DNA of 64,000 bases, taken from positions 8,485 to 72,484 of the forward strand of contig CAKSWQ010000004.1 of assembly GCA_934512105.1 (NCBI GenBank). The letters are read 5' to 3'. Origin of the DNA: an uncultured Faecalibacterium sp. (GTDB lineage: Bacteria; Bacillota; Clostridia; Oscillospirales; Ruminococcaceae). The notes under the pieces are model-generated. The model worked only from the letters and a program-made list of their open reading frames with translations, was not told the origin of the DNA and did no database searches. A program made the position numbers and the translations under genes. Below, one piece after another: positions 25,801 through 33,715 of the stretch (its first letter is position 1; each line of letters opens with the position of its first letter).

Positions 25801-26892
25801 GGTGTCGCGGGTCACGGTGTAGCTCCGGGCCAGGGTCTCACCGGCCTTAACGGTCAGGTCCTTGTCCACAAGTTTGCCGTTGGCGTACACCTTGGCGGTA
25901 CCGTCTGCATTGGCCTTGAAAGCCAGTGCGTAGCTGCTGCCGGTGCAGGTGGAAGGGCTGGTGATCTGGTACACCGGGTCGATGTAGCTGGTGGGCTGCA
26001 AGGTCCACTCCGAAGCATTCCATGCACTGGTGGTGTAGGTGATGTTGGAGAAGGTCACGTTCATGCCGCGGGCAGCTGCAAAGCCCAGATACGCTTTGTT
26101 GGCCTCCTGCACGGTCATGGGGTCGTCCAGCTCAGTGTACTTGGAAACACTGGTGACGGTGCTGTCCTTTGCCGGGATGTACAGGGTAGAAGAGCCGATC
26201 ACCGCGCCGGTGGTGCCGTCCGCGTTGATGGCGTACTGGGTGGCAACATAGCTGTTGCTGGTCTTGGCCAGACTGACGCGATAGGTATCGCCCTGCTTGA
26301 TGGTCTGGCTGCTGAAAGCGGCGCGGGTGGCCTTGACCTCGTTGGAGGCGGCGGTCTCGTTGGAGATGATGCCGGTGTAGCTGCGCACACCCACGGCGTC
26401 CTTGATCTCTACGCCGTCCAGCGGGAGCTTGGTACCGGTGACCGAGATCTGGTTGGAAAAGTAGCTGCCGGAGCCGCTCAGACTATCGCGCAGCATCAGC
26501 GCAAAGCCCTCCTGTCCGTCCGGGGCGGGGTTGACATAGTCGATGGTCACATCGGCTTGCAGGTAGAAGTTTTCCTTGGTGGGGTCGATGGTGGTGTAGT
26601 AGAAGGAAAGGCCGTCAGCAGGGGAGTCGGCAACAAACTTGCCGCCCTTCTTGTTGATGGTGCCGTCCTCCTTGACGGTGCAGGCGTTCAGGGTGACCTT
26701 GCTGTGGATGTCCGCACCCTCTGCAAGGGTGTTGACCTCTGCTGCTGCGGAGGTGCCGAAGGCCTTGAACTGCCAGCCGTTTGCAGAGGTGCTGTCCTCT
26801 GCAAATGCGGCAAGCGGTGTCATGCCCAGCAGCAGCGCACCTGCCAGCAGTCCGGCTACCGTGCGCCGGATGCTTTGCTTTGCTTTTCTCAT
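22840..26892 (-). CDS. Secreted pectate lyase (PL9-like) / rhamnogalacturonan acetylesterase (CE12-like) fusion
   Basis: A 1350-residue exported enzyme. Residues 1-31 are a signal peptide ending AAFA. Residues about 45-290 form a beta-sandwich-like module. A right-handed beta-helix at about 405-830 carries GTSAADAVDLQTALNYAAAG, YNADDGWDLFAK and NGNGFKMGG, typical of PL9 pectate lyases. An SGNH esterase (about 838-1075) has WVVGDSTVSSF, NLAVSGASSKDF, LIGFGHNDE and DLTHTNSYGAKL, i.e. the Ser, Gly, Asn and Asp/His blocks of CE12-type acetylesterases. A second sandwich module (about 1130-1325) resembles the first. No sortase signal or SLH repeats, so it is probably released. RBS AAAAAGGAGAATATTC. 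The predicted role is cleaving and deacetylating pectin; activity is inferred from family. Confidence 0.88.
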   Translation of the reverse strand: MRKAKQSIRRTVAGLLAGALLLGMTPLAAFAEDSTSANGWQFKAFGTSAAAEVNTLAEGADIHSKVTLNACTVKEDGTINKKGGKFVADSPADGLSFYYTTIDPTKENFYLQADVTIDYVNPAPDGQEGFALMLRDSLSGSGSYFSNQISVTGTKLPLDGVEIKDAVGVRSYTGIISNETAASNEVKATRAAFSSQTIKQGDTYRVSLAKTSNSYVATQYAINADGTTGAVIGSSTLYIPAKDSTVTSVSKYTELDDPMTVQEANKAYLGFAAARGMNVTFSNITYTTSAWNASEWTLQPTSYIDPVYQITSPSTCTGSSYALAFKANADGTAKVYANGKLVDKDLTVKAGETLARSYTVTRDTTFKVVFTPDKNYVISAFEKLSSYKAATIEKKVSLRALGANGIIVVTPDGSAAHNGTSAADAVDLQTALNYAAAGQTIQLAGGTYALTGELKVERGRDGTAEAPITLTTADGSYATLDFGGVGTGFSVWGNYWNISKLNITNTKDGSKGMQLAGSHCVLEQMNFYNNGNTGLQVSGLSTDNKALWPSYNTIKNCTAMNNADRAMEDADGFAAKLTTGEGNVFDGCIAAYNADDGWDLFAKAATGSIGAVTIQNCVAYKNGYLMLAAEPVKKQPLQFPTVTCDANGNLSFGNVAATVEAGNGNGFKMGGTNLPGNHKLLNSISYDNAAKGIDSNSCPDVKVYNSTSYNNEGYNVALYTGNKSAVTDYAADGIISFRKGTDGKEQLALQSQSSTAVYGPDNFYWDAETQTSHNKSTNTVTVKESWFQSLDTSVAPTRNADGSIDMHGLLLLTAEGLAATDAGARGAVWGQAEAAKATFWVVGDSTVSSFNDSYYLPREGYGEELENYFNANVYNLAVSGASSKDFTGMANYTTLLKGSDTVPALGDAAGDKFLLIGFGHNDEKTEPARYTNPNGDYKTEGSFANSLYVNYIQPALERGVIPVVCTPIARLTEANNKASYDGAPGHKTTTVTIGDAVYEGGDYAQAIRDMCSELHLICVDLTDATINENIAMGKKAQYTHSFTGAKADKRGKLSPTGLDLTHTNSYGAKLNAWLIAQLTADTPLGAYNRNKAKPTYKQFYGDAANPDYVPSSYAAPTQTSKLWPAFTDANGTVWNGSVFGNVGGDDKISGGDFTAVVDGQNITLGVANNRGKIASTVDGLMMYYVQLPAGTNFTLTAKATVNKLAKNNQVSFGLMARDEMYVDTSISDPMGDYVAVGTRNQGAVNCFGRKSGALYDGPAATVKYGAGDTVELKLVGTADGFTLTYGDNETASAGFDYALTAVDSDYIYVGFYVARSADVTFSDVQLTTSGVSSGSPLKAAWNRIVSIFPF

Positions 26893-26924
26893 GAATATTC
26901 TCCTTTTTTCCTATGCGCCGCAGG

Positions 26925-27130
26925 ACACGAGCTTGTCTGTGCCAGCGCGCACAATGTTGTATTCAAGTTAACATGGATTTCACATTTTTACAAGAAATAT
27001 TTAGCAAAACAAAACAACTTTGGCGTTTGATATAAACTTTTTAAGCTTTTATTGGGCAAAATGCCGGTAAACAAAGGTAAAATAGGGCAAGCGACCATTC
27101 TAAACTTGTATACTAGTATATGAATTTTGG
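26925..27130 (-). promoter_or_regulatory. Pectinase promoter region with GntR-like palindrome
   Basis: AT-rich region ahead of the pectinase gene. On the minus strand TTGTAA, 17 bp and TAACTT lie close before the gene. At 27106-27124 the inverted repeat TTGTATACTAGTATATGAA has the TTGTATAC-N2-GTATA(C/T) shape of operators used by some GntR-family (FadR/UxuR type) regulators of uronate genes. The family link is inference. The remainder of 27131-27410 holds no convincing gene. Confidence 0.45.
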
Positions 27131-27413
27131 AAAATTGGAGCCATTTATTGTCCCGACTGCGGTAGACAACAACGGACTGGCTGCTGCATGACTTGGAGAG
27201 GGAATTGCTTTGTGAAATTTCGGGACGAATGCACAGACGTACCGGGCATTTTTCGCCCTGCGTACCAGGCGAAAAAGAAAGATATTTTCACATTTGTGCG
27301 GTGGGTAGGACGAAACTTTGTCAAATGCGTGGAATATTTCAGAAAAAATTGTGAAAAGCAACCAATGAATATCCCCTAAACGTGTTGATATTGAGAAAAT
27401 AGATGAAGGATTG

Positions 27414-27442
27414 TTTACAAAAAGATTACAGGCTGGTATACT
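27414..27442 (+). promoter_or_regulatory. Promoter of the secreted papain-fold protein
   Basis: TTTACA (27414-27419), 17 bp and TATACT (27437-27442). Transcription would begin near 27449, only about 12 nt before the ATG at 27461. This favours the later GTG at 27500 as the true start. Confidence 0.7.
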
Positions 27443-27499
27443 TTGTAGTGGTAGATCCCTATGAGATCCGCAAAGAAACAAGAAAGGAAATACCGAACC

Positions 27500-28525
27500 G
27501 TGAATACCACCGCACCGCACGCCCTGAAAAAACGATTGCTGACCCTGGCACTGAGCTTTGCTTTCCTGCTTACCTGTCTGCCCGCTGCATTGGCAGTGGA
27601 CCTGAACGTGGACGCAGGCTTCTACTTCAAGCAGAGCCGGGGCGGCACCTGCACGCTGGCCTCCGCAGCCATGATGCTGCGCCGCCGTGCCTACTTTGAC
27701 GGGCTGAGCGACTGGACGGATGTGACCGAGAACAGTGTGCGCTCCACCGCGTGGTCCAACGGCCTTGCACACAGCTTTACATATAAAGAGATGCAGGTGG
27801 GCTACGCCACTTTGCCCTCCGGTCTGCAAAGCAAGACGGCAGTGCTGATCTCCCTGCTGGAGCAGCACCCGGAGGGCATCGTCCTCTATGACCGCACCCA
27901 GCCCCATGCGGTGTTGCTGACCGACTACACCAACGGTATTTTCTATTGCTCCGACCCGGCGGGGAATATCGGCTACGGCCGCATTCCCATTACCAGCTCC
28001 AGCGTGTCCATTGCAAGATCCTCCTGCTACTGGTATGTCACCAAGGATCACAACAGCGTGGCGGTGCAGGCAGATGGCTTGCGGCTGGAGGGTGTGCGCT
28101 ACCCGGTGAACATCCGCACCGGCAGCGGCATGGCACTGACCGGTACGGCCAACAGCGCCAGCGGCACCACCCTGACCAGCGTGCAGGTGGCTGTTCTGGA
28201 TGCAGCTGACCAGACTGTGCAGAGCGCCGAGGCGCAGGTGAACGCCGCCGCCTTTTCGTTGAACACGCTGGACAGTCAGATCCGCTTCGGGGAACTGCCG
28301 GAGGGCAGATACACCTATATGGTGCTTGTGACCGACTCTGCGGGCGAGAGCCTGTGCTTTGCCTCGGACTTCACGGTGTCCGGCAGTGCAAGCAGCACCC
28401 AGACCTACTGGTCGCTCAAGGACACCGACGGCTCCAAGCTGCAGCAGACGGTCAAGCAGATGGAGACCACAGTAGAGACCGCCGCCGAGACCACCGTAAG
28501 CTGGTTCGCAAAGCTGTTCGGCTGA
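27500..28525 (+). CDS. Secreted protein with papain-like (C39-type) cysteine peptidase domain
   Basis: About 341 residues. A signal peptide covers the first 30 residues (KKRLLTLALSFAFLLTCLPAALA). The N-terminal domain has QSRGGTCTLASAAMMLRR (putative nucleophile Cys), QPHAVLLTDY (catalytic His) and FYCSDPAG (Asp), the order seen in C39-like papain-fold domains. The C-terminal half (about 190-300) looks like a beta-sandwich (VNIRTGSGMALTGTANSASG). The GTG start follows AAAGGAAA with an 11-nt spacer; an ATG at 27461 is in frame but almost at the transcription start and lacks a ribosome site. The substrate is unknown. It is alone in its transcript and closed by a hairpin. Confidence 0.75.
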   Translation: MNTTAPHALKKRLLTLALSFAFLLTCLPAALAVDLNVDAGFYFKQSRGGTCTLASAAMMLRRRAYFDGLSDWTDVTENSVRSTAWSNGLAHSFTYKEMQVGYATLPSGLQSKTAVLISLLEQHPEGIVLYDRTQPHAVLLTDYTNGIFYCSDPAGNIGYGRIPITSSSVSIARSSCYWYVTKDHNSVAVQADGLRLEGVRYPVNIRTGSGMALTGTANSASGTTLTSVQVAVLDAADQTVQSAEAQVNAAAFSLNTLDSQIRFGELPEGRYTYMVLVTDSAGESLCFASDFTVSGSASSTQTYWSLKDTDGSKLQQTVKQMETTVETAAETTVSWFAKLFG

Positions 28526-28542
28526 TATAAGGATATAAATTT

Positions 28543-28576
28543 GGAGCTGCTGCACATTGCATTGTGCAGCAGCTCC
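28543..28576. terminator. Hairpin between converging genes
   Basis: GGAGCTGCTGCACA (28543-28556) and TGTGCAGCAGCTCC (28563-28576) form a perfect 14-bp stem. The T-run is weak (CATTTGTGTT). It sits between two converging genes. Confidence 0.7.
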
Positions 28577-28583
28577 ATTTGTG

Positions 28584-29600
28584 TTATCCCCGCAGCTCTG
28601 TGCCGGGGTAGTAGTGGGCCAGAATGGCGCGGTAGTCTGCGCCCTGCTCTGCCAGCGCTTTTGCGCCCCACTGGCTCATGCCTACGCCGTGTCCGTAGCC
28701 CCTTGTGGTAAAGGAGAAGGTGCCGCTCTGGCAGACCACCGTAAAGCAGGTGCTGCGCAGCCCCAGCGCCTTGCGCAGGGCAGTGCCCTGCACCGTCTGC
28801 CCGCATACCGGCAGGCTGTCCACATAGCCGGAGGGGGTGAGCACCGGCGTGCCGAACCACTGCGCCTGCTGAGAAAGGTCAGCGGCGATGCCCAGCTGCT
28901 CGGCCAGCAGCTGCTGCAATTGGGCGGCAGAGAGGTTCAGGGTGTATTCGTAGTTGTCGGCGGCGGTGTCGGTGCTGCTGTCCACCGGTACAAGATAGGG
29001 CAGGGCAGTGCCCCACACCTTCTCGCTGGCTTCGGTGCGGCCATTGGACATGGCAAAATAGCTTGTCCCGGCGGGGGCGTCCCCATAATACAGCACCTGC
29101 GTCTGTACGGCATCCACCAGCGCAGAAAGCCGGGCGTAGTTGGCCGCGTATGCGGTGCCCCAGTAGCTGTGCAGCACTGCATCGGTCAGGCAGCCCTGCC
29201 GCCGGGCAGGGTCTGCGGTGAACCATGCGCCGTTTTCCCCGGTGCTGTGGTCCCGGCGGTACAGGGCATAGCTGTGCGCCGCCACCGCCTGCGCCTTCAG
29301 CGCTTCGTCCGGCCAGCTGACCGGCATCTCGGCAGCAACGGCCCCAATCAGGTACTCACGCAGCGGAAGCTCTACCGTCTGCCCGGTGCTCTGATCCGTA
29401 AAGCAGACGGTGGAGGCTGCATCGGCAGGGAAGGAGGCTTCTTGCCCGCTGCTTTCTTCCGAAGCGGCAGAGGCGGCTTCTGCTGCGGACGGAGCCACAC
29501 TCTGCGCAAAAGCCATGCAGGCAAAACGGTAGGCAGCACACGGCAGCGCACAGCTCAGCACCAGCAGAACGGCGCAAAGCAGCAAAAAGGAACGTTTCAT
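28584..29600 (-). CDS. spoIID: SpoIID/LytB-family secreted lytic protein
   Basis: A 338-residue exported protein. Residues 1-33 are a signal peptide or anchor. The SpoIID domain contains LREYLIGAVAAEMPVSWPDE (catalytic Glu in AAEMP), ALKAQAVAAHSYAL and YGDAPAGTSYFAMSNGRTE. It ends with TTRGYGHGVGMSQWGAKALAEQG, all hallmarks. In spore formers SpoIID is a lytic transglycosylase acting on peptidoglycan during engulfment. Here it stands alone between a papain-fold secreted protein and citrate synthase, with no sporulation genes nearby. If the organism is an asporogenous Faecalibacterium-type bacterium, it may have a vegetative wall role (inference). The RBS is a perfect AGGAGGT. Confidence 0.88.
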   Translation of the reverse strand: MKRSFLLLCAVLLVLSCALPCAAYRFACMAFAQSVAPSAAEAASAASEESSGQEASFPADAASTVCFTDQSTGQTVELPLREYLIGAVAAEMPVSWPDEALKAQAVAAHSYALYRRDHSTGENGAWFTADPARRQGCLTDAVLHSYWGTAYAANYARLSALVDAVQTQVLYYGDAPAGTSYFAMSNGRTEASEKVWGTALPYLVPVDSSTDTAADNYEYTLNLSAAQLQQLLAEQLGIAADLSQQAQWFGTPVLTPSGYVDSLPVCGQTVQGTALRKALGLRSTCFTVVCQSGTFSFTTRGYGHGVGMSQWGAKALAEQGADYRAILAHYYPGTELRG

Positions 29601-29727
29601 ACTAGACCTCCTCCCGGAACGCAGGTTTTGGGAACATCATACGCCCGGCGGCGTGCAAACCGGCGGGAAATGCGCAGGGGAGACTCTGTATTTTTGCAGT
29701 TTGCGGTGAGAAGTGTGCACTTAGCGC

Positions 29728-29756
29728 TTGAATTTACTTCACAAAAGCGATATTAT
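29728..29756 (+). promoter_or_regulatory. Citrate synthase promoter
   Basis: TTGAAT (29728-29733), 17 bp and TATTAT (29751-29756), about 75 bp before the start codon. Confidence 0.7.
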
Positions 29757-29832
29757 AAAAGTATGTCCATCAGAGTGTAGGATGGACGGGAACGGAAAGT
29801 ATAAAAAGTAAGAGACGGAAAGGAGAACTCCT

Positions 29833-31203
29833 ATGAACTTTGCACACGCAGAAGTGGCAACGCTGGACCCGACGACCATGCGTACCCTGTGCGAGGAGTA
29901 CATCGCAAACAACTACATCGACCCGGAGACCAGTGAACGGCTGGGGGTCAAGCGCGGCCTGCGCAACCCGGATGGCACCGGCGTGCTGGCCGGCCTGACC
30001 AACGTCTGTGACGTTGTGGGCTACAAAAAGGATCAGGAGGGTCATGTGATCCCCACCCCCGGCAAGCTGATCTACCGGGGCGTCAACATCAACGAGATCG
30101 TGGACGAGGCTTACCGCAACGACCGCTTCGTGTTTGAGGAAGTGATCTGGCTGCTTCTGTTCGGCAGCCTGCCCACCCGGGAGCAGCTGGACGATTTCTG
30201 CGAGATCCTGGCAGAGTCCCGCGCTTTGCCGGACGGCTTCATGGACACCATGAACGCCCCCTCGCCCAACATCATGAACAAGCTGCAGCGCTGTGTGCTG
30301 GGCCTGTACTCCTACGACGACCGCGCCGAGGATCTGAGCCTTGAGAACATCCTGAACCAGAGCATCAACCTGATCGCCAGCATGCCCACCATGATGGTGA
30401 ACGCTTACCAGATGAAGCGCCGCTACTACGACAAGCAGAGTATGTTCTTCCACCTGCCCAAGCCCGGCCAGAGCACGGCAGAGCACATCCTCAGCACCTA
30501 CCGCCCGGATCAGAAGTTCACCCACGAGGAGGCAAAGCTGCTGGATATGTGCCTGCTGGTGCACGCAGACCACGGCGGCGGCAACTGCTCCACCTTTACC
30601 ACCCGTGTGCTGTCCTCCTCCGGTACGGACACCTATTCGGCCATCTCTGCGGCCATCGGTGCCTTGAAGGGCCCCAAGCACGGCGGCGCGAACCTGATGG
30701 TCAACCGCCAGCTGCAGGATATCCTCAAGCACGTCGAGAACCCGGAGGATGACGACGAGGTGCGCGAGTATCTGCGCCGCATCCTGCGCAAGCAGGCGGG
30801 CGATGGCTCCGGCCTGATCTACGGCATGGGTCATGCGGTGTACACCATCAGCGACCCCCGTGAGGTCATCCTGAAGCAGCGCGCAAAGCATCTGGCCTAC
30901 GAAAAGGGCTTTGAAGAAGAGTACAATATGCTGTGCAGCATCGAGCGGCTGGCACCCGGCATCTTTGCCGAGGAAAAGGGCAGCTCCAAGCCGGTGTGCG
31001 CCAACGTGGACCTGTTCAGCGGTCTGATCTACAATATGCTGGGCATCTCGGAGGATCTGTACACCCCGCTGTTCGCCATCGCCCGTGTGCCGGGCTGGTG
31101 CGCACACCGGGTGGAAGAGGTGATCTTTGCCAACCGCATCATCCGCCCGGCTTACAAGTATCTGGGCGTGCGTCAGAAATATAAGCCCATCGAGGAGCGT
31201 TAA
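29833..31203 (+). CDS. gltA: Citrate synthase
   Basis: A 456-residue enzyme condensing acetyl-CoA and oxaloacetate. Catalytic blocks are LLVHADHGGGNCSTFTTR (His), YGMGHAVYTISDPR (His) and VCANVDLFSGLIYNMLG (Asp). GPKHGGANLMVNRQL is also conserved. The N terminus has a roughly 60-residue extension before the IYRGVNINEIVDEA domain, as in several clostridial enzymes. RBS GAAAGGAGAACTCC, with its own promoter. No aconitase or isocitrate dehydrogenase is adjacent, so a partial oxidative branch toward glutamate is possible. The downstream membrane-protein gene overlaps the stop codon (TAATG). Confidence 0.95.
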   Translation: MNFAHAEVATLDPTTMRTLCEEYIANNYIDPETSERLGVKRGLRNPDGTGVLAGLTNVCDVVGYKKDQEGHVIPTPGKLIYRGVNINEIVDEAYRNDRFVFEEVIWLLLFGSLPTREQLDDFCEILAESRALPDGFMDTMNAPSPNIMNKLQRCVLGLYSYDDRAEDLSLENILNQSINLIASMPTMMVNAYQMKRRYYDKQSMFFHLPKPGQSTAEHILSTYRPDQKFTHEEAKLLDMCLLVHADHGGGNCSTFTTRVLSSSGTDTYSAISAAIGALKGPKHGGANLMVNRQLQDILKHVENPEDDDEVREYLRRILRKQAGDGSGLIYGMGHAVYTISDPREVILKQRAKHLAYEKGFEEEYNMLCSIERLAPGIFAEEKGSSKPVCANVDLFSGLIYNMLGISEDLYTPLFAIARVPGWCAHRVEEVIFANRIIRPAYKYLGVRQKYKPIEER

Positions 31204-31988
31204 TGAAACCGTTAGAGTTCGTTGTTGTCCTGCTCTGCGTGCTGCTTGGCCTTGGCCGCGGCGCAGACCTTGCCTTTGCTACGGATGCCGCCACCGGCCT
31301 GTGCATCGCAGGCTCGGTGTGGTGGCGGTATATCGCCTTGGGCGCTGTGGTGCTGGCCACAGTGCTGGCCGGGCGCAGCCGCCCGCTGCCTGAAAAGTCG
31401 CTGTGCAGCCGCCGCCCGGCGGCAGGCGTGCTGGCCTTTGCCGGGGCAGTGTGTATGCTGACTGCCGGTGCAGCACAGTTCGTGTTCGCCGCCGGTACAG
31501 TAAGCACTTTTGTGCGTATTCTGCTGGAGGTGGTCTGTGCCGTATGGCTGAGCAACCTCGGGCGCAGCTGGCTGCGCCGGGACGGCTGGAAAACGCCCGC
31601 CGGCAGTCTGCCGCTGGCCATAGCGGGCAGTGCACTGTTCTACTGGAACGTACTGATGCGCTTTATGGAAAACAGTTCCAGCTGGCACAGGGTACAGCCT
31701 ACGGCAGCAGTCTGGCAGGAGCTGGCGGCGCTGCTGTTTCTGGCGGCGCTGGCACGCGCGTTGTACCTGCCCCGGCCGGAAAATGGCCGCACCCTGCATG
31801 CAGCGGCGCTTACAGCCTTCTGCCTGTGCCTGTGCTGGGAGCTGCCCCGGGTGCTTCTGCTGTTGGTAGCAGGCTTTGGCGGCGGCGCTGCGGCAGTGCT
31901 GCCGGAGCTGCTTTCCGGCCTTGCGCTGTGCTGCATCGGCGGCATGGGGCTTGCCTGTACTGGGAAGGGAAAAACTGGAAATAACTGA
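31203..31988 (+). CDS. Hydrophobic multi-pass membrane protein of unknown function
   Basis: A 261-residue protein whose ATG overlaps the stop codon of citrate synthase (TAATG), so translation is probably coupled. At least six hydrophobic segments can be seen: near residues 5-22, 38-58, 74-96, 99-118, 137-152, 174-190, 200-225 and 230-250. They are separated by short Arg-rich loops (RSRPLPEKSLCSRRP, RSWLRRDGW). No catalytic or transport motif was recognised. The composition, rich in Ala, Leu, Cys and Trp, is unusual for a soluble protein. Function is unknown. Confidence 0.7.
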   Translation: MKPLEFVVVLLCVLLGLGRGADLAFATDAATGLCIAGSVWWRYIALGAVVLATVLAGRSRPLPEKSLCSRRPAAGVLAFAGAVCMLTAGAAQFVFAAGTVSTFVRILLEVVCAVWLSNLGRSWLRRDGWKTPAGSLPLAIAGSALFYWNVLMRFMENSSSWHRVQPTAAVWQELAALLFLAALARALYLPRPENGRTLHAAALTAFCLCLCWELPRVLLLLVAGFGGGAAAVLPELLSGLALCCIGGMGLACTGKGKTGNN

Positions 31989-32102
31989 CAAAAACGGCAG
32001 TACACCCTTGGTGCAATTGAACAAAAGCTTTGTGGCAGGGTGCATAAAATCGTACAAAAGCAAAAAAAGATGAAATTGTGTTGTTAATTTTTTAGCAGAC
32101 AC

Positions 32103-32131
32103 TTGAAAGTTTGCCGGTTTTGGTCTACAAT
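32103..32131 (+). promoter_or_regulatory. gap promoter
   Basis: TTGAAA (32103-32108), 17 bp and TACAAT (32126-32131). The 5'UTR is about 50 nt and ends with a consensus AGGAGGT, fitting strong expression. Confidence 0.75.
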
Positions 32132-32186
32132 AAAGATACCGTGATTTATCCGATTATGGGTAAAATAATTAGGAGGTACTATTACA

Positions 32187-33218
32187 ATGGCTGTTAGAGT
32201 TGCTATCAATGGTTTCGGTCGTATTGGCCGTCTGGCTTTCCGTCAGATGTTTGATGCTGAGGGTTACGAGGTCGTCGCAATCAACGACCTGACCAGCCCC
32301 AAGATGCTGGCTCACCTGCTGAAGTACGATACTGCTCAGGGCTCTTTCTGCGGCAAGATCGGCGAGGGCAAGCACACTGTCGAGTCCACCGAGGATTCCA
32401 TCATTGTTGACGGCAAGGAGATCAAGATCTACGCTGTTAAGGACGCAAAGGATGCTCCTTGGGGCGAGCTGAACGTTGACGTCGTTCTGGAGTGCACCGG
32501 CTTCTACACCAGCAAGGAGAAGAGCATGGCTCACATCCAGGCTGGCGCAAAGAAGGTCGTTATCTCTGCTCCCGCAGGCAACGATCTGAAGACCATCGTC
32601 TACTCTGTCAACGAGAAGACCCTGACCGCTGAGGATCAGGTCATCTCCGCTGCTTCCTGCACCACCAACTGCCTGGCTCCCATGGCCGACACCCTGAACA
32701 AGACCTTCCCCATCGTTTCCGGTATCATGACCACCGTTCATGCTTACACCGGCGACCAGATGATCCTGGATGGTCCTCAGCGCAAGGGCGATCTGCGCCG
32801 TGCTCGTGCTGGCGCACAGAACATCGTTCCCAACTCCACCGGTGCTGCTAAGGCTATCGGTCTGGTCATCCCCGAGCTGAACGGCAAGCTGATCGGCTCT
32901 GCTCAGCGTGTGCCCGTTCCCACCGGTTCTACCACCCTGCTGGTTGCCGTTGTCAAGGGCAAGGATGTCACCAAGGAAGCTATCAACGCTGCCATGAAGG
33001 CTGCTGCTTCTGAGTCCTTCGGCTACAACGAGGATCAGATCGTTTCTTCCGATGTCATCGGTATGCGTTACGGCTCTCTGTTTGACGCTACCCAGACCAT
33101 GGTCGCTAAGATCGACGACGACACCTATCAGGTTCAGGTCGTGTCTTGGTACGACAACGAGAACTCCTACACCTCTCAGATGGTCCGTACCATTAAGTAC
33201 TTCGCTGAGAACTGCTAA
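32187..33218 (+). CDS. gap: Glyceraldehyde-3-phosphate dehydrogenase
   Basis: A 343-residue glycolytic enzyme. The NAD-binding start [20 protein letters not shown], the catalytic [18 protein letters not shown], and [20 protein letters not shown] and [16 protein letters not shown] are all present. Codon use differs sharply from its neighbours: GCT, GTT and TCT replace the usual GCC, GTG and AGC, typical of a highly expressed gene. Strong promoter and AGGAGGT ribosome site. The final codons (FAENC, stop) and 3'UTR are repeated, diverged, at 58913-59091 on the other side of the accessory island. Confidence 0.97.
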   Translation: MAVRVAINGFGRIGRLAFRQMFDAEGYEVVAINDLTSPKMLAHLLKYDTAQGSFCGKIGEGKHTVESTEDSIIVDGKEIKIYAVKDAKDAPWGELNVDVVLECTGFYTSKEKSMAHIQAGAKKVVISAPAGNDLKTIVYSVNEKTLTAEDQVISAASCTTNCLAPMADTLNKTFPIVSGIMTTVHAYTGDQMILDGPQRKGDLRRARAGAQNIVPNSTGAAKAIGLVIPELNGKLIGSAQRVPVPTGSTTLLVAVVKGKDVTKEAINAAMKAAASESFGYNEDQIVSSDVIGMRYGSLFDATQTMVAKIDDDTYQVQVVSWYDNENSYTSQMVRTIKYFAENC

Positions 33219-33380
33219 TTACAGCTCTGCGCTCAAAAGTGCTTGAGGTGCCGTGCTGAATGACAGCTGTTACCGGCTTTGCCGGGATGGACATGCTGTG
33301 ATTGGCACGACAACGGTATAACGAGTTTAACACCCTTTCTTTTGCGGGTTTCCGTGAGAGGAAGGGTGTTTTTTATTCTG
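33201..33380. repeat. Left boundary repeat: gap 3' end and 3'UTR
   Basis: The sequence from the last five gap codons through the terminator is matched at 58913-59091. Exact blocks include GCTGAGAACTGCT, CGCTCAAAAGTGCTTGAG, ATTGGCACGACAAC and GTTTAACACCCTT, with roughly three quarters of positions shared overall. The similarity stops just after the terminator T-run. It marks the left limit of a roughly 25.7-kb island. Confidence 0.8.
33329..33376 (+). terminator. gap terminator
   Basis: AACACCCTTTCTT pairs with AGGAAGGGTGTT across TTTGCGGGTTTCCGTGAG and ends in TTTTTT. Confidence 0.8.
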
Positions 33381-33593
33381 ACTCTTTGTAAAATATTGGT
33401 AACGCGAGAAGTAGAATAGGCAGACAGAGAGAGCAAATAGGTTGAGCTATGCCCCGGCGACTGTCAGGGGCTTTTAGGTTATGCGTTGCAGCAGACCGCT
33501 GGAAATCCCATAGAACCAGTGAACAGAAAAACTGACCCGCTAGAATACGAATGTTGTTCCATTTCTCCGGACAGGATTGATAATTAGCAACTG

Positions 33594-33638
33594 AAGGCCT
33601 CTGCCTTTCACAGAAATGTGATCGGCGGGGGCCTTTTT
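33594..33638 (+). terminator. Terminator-like hairpin left of the switch segment
   Basis: AAGGCCTCTGCC and GGCGGGGGCCTTTTT enclose about 17 nt. It lies 33 bp before the left inverted repeat. It would insulate the switch from gap read-through. The rest of 33381-33670 shows no gene. Confidence 0.55.
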
Positions 33639-33715
33639 GCGTTGAGAAAACGATACCTGAAAATAAAAAAGTATCCTCCACAGTAAAAATGGAGGGCTAT
33701 GGCAAAAATCCGGCG

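Noticed and set aside
22819-27030. About 1400-codon plus-strand frame opposite the pectinase gene
   Set aside because: Low-complexity Val/Gly/His/Ala translation with no motifs; the minus-strand frame has a signal peptide, catalytic blocks and a ribosome site.
27188-27379. 63-codon plus-strand frame in the pectinase upstream region
   Set aside because: The TTG/ATG candidates lack a ribosome site, the composition is like non-coding AT-rich DNA, and it ends before the next gene's promoter.
27461-27499. ATG at 27461 as start of the papain-fold protein
   Set aside because: It lies about 12 nt after the predicted transcription start and lacks a Shine-Dalgarno sequence; the GTG at 27500 has AAAGGAAA.
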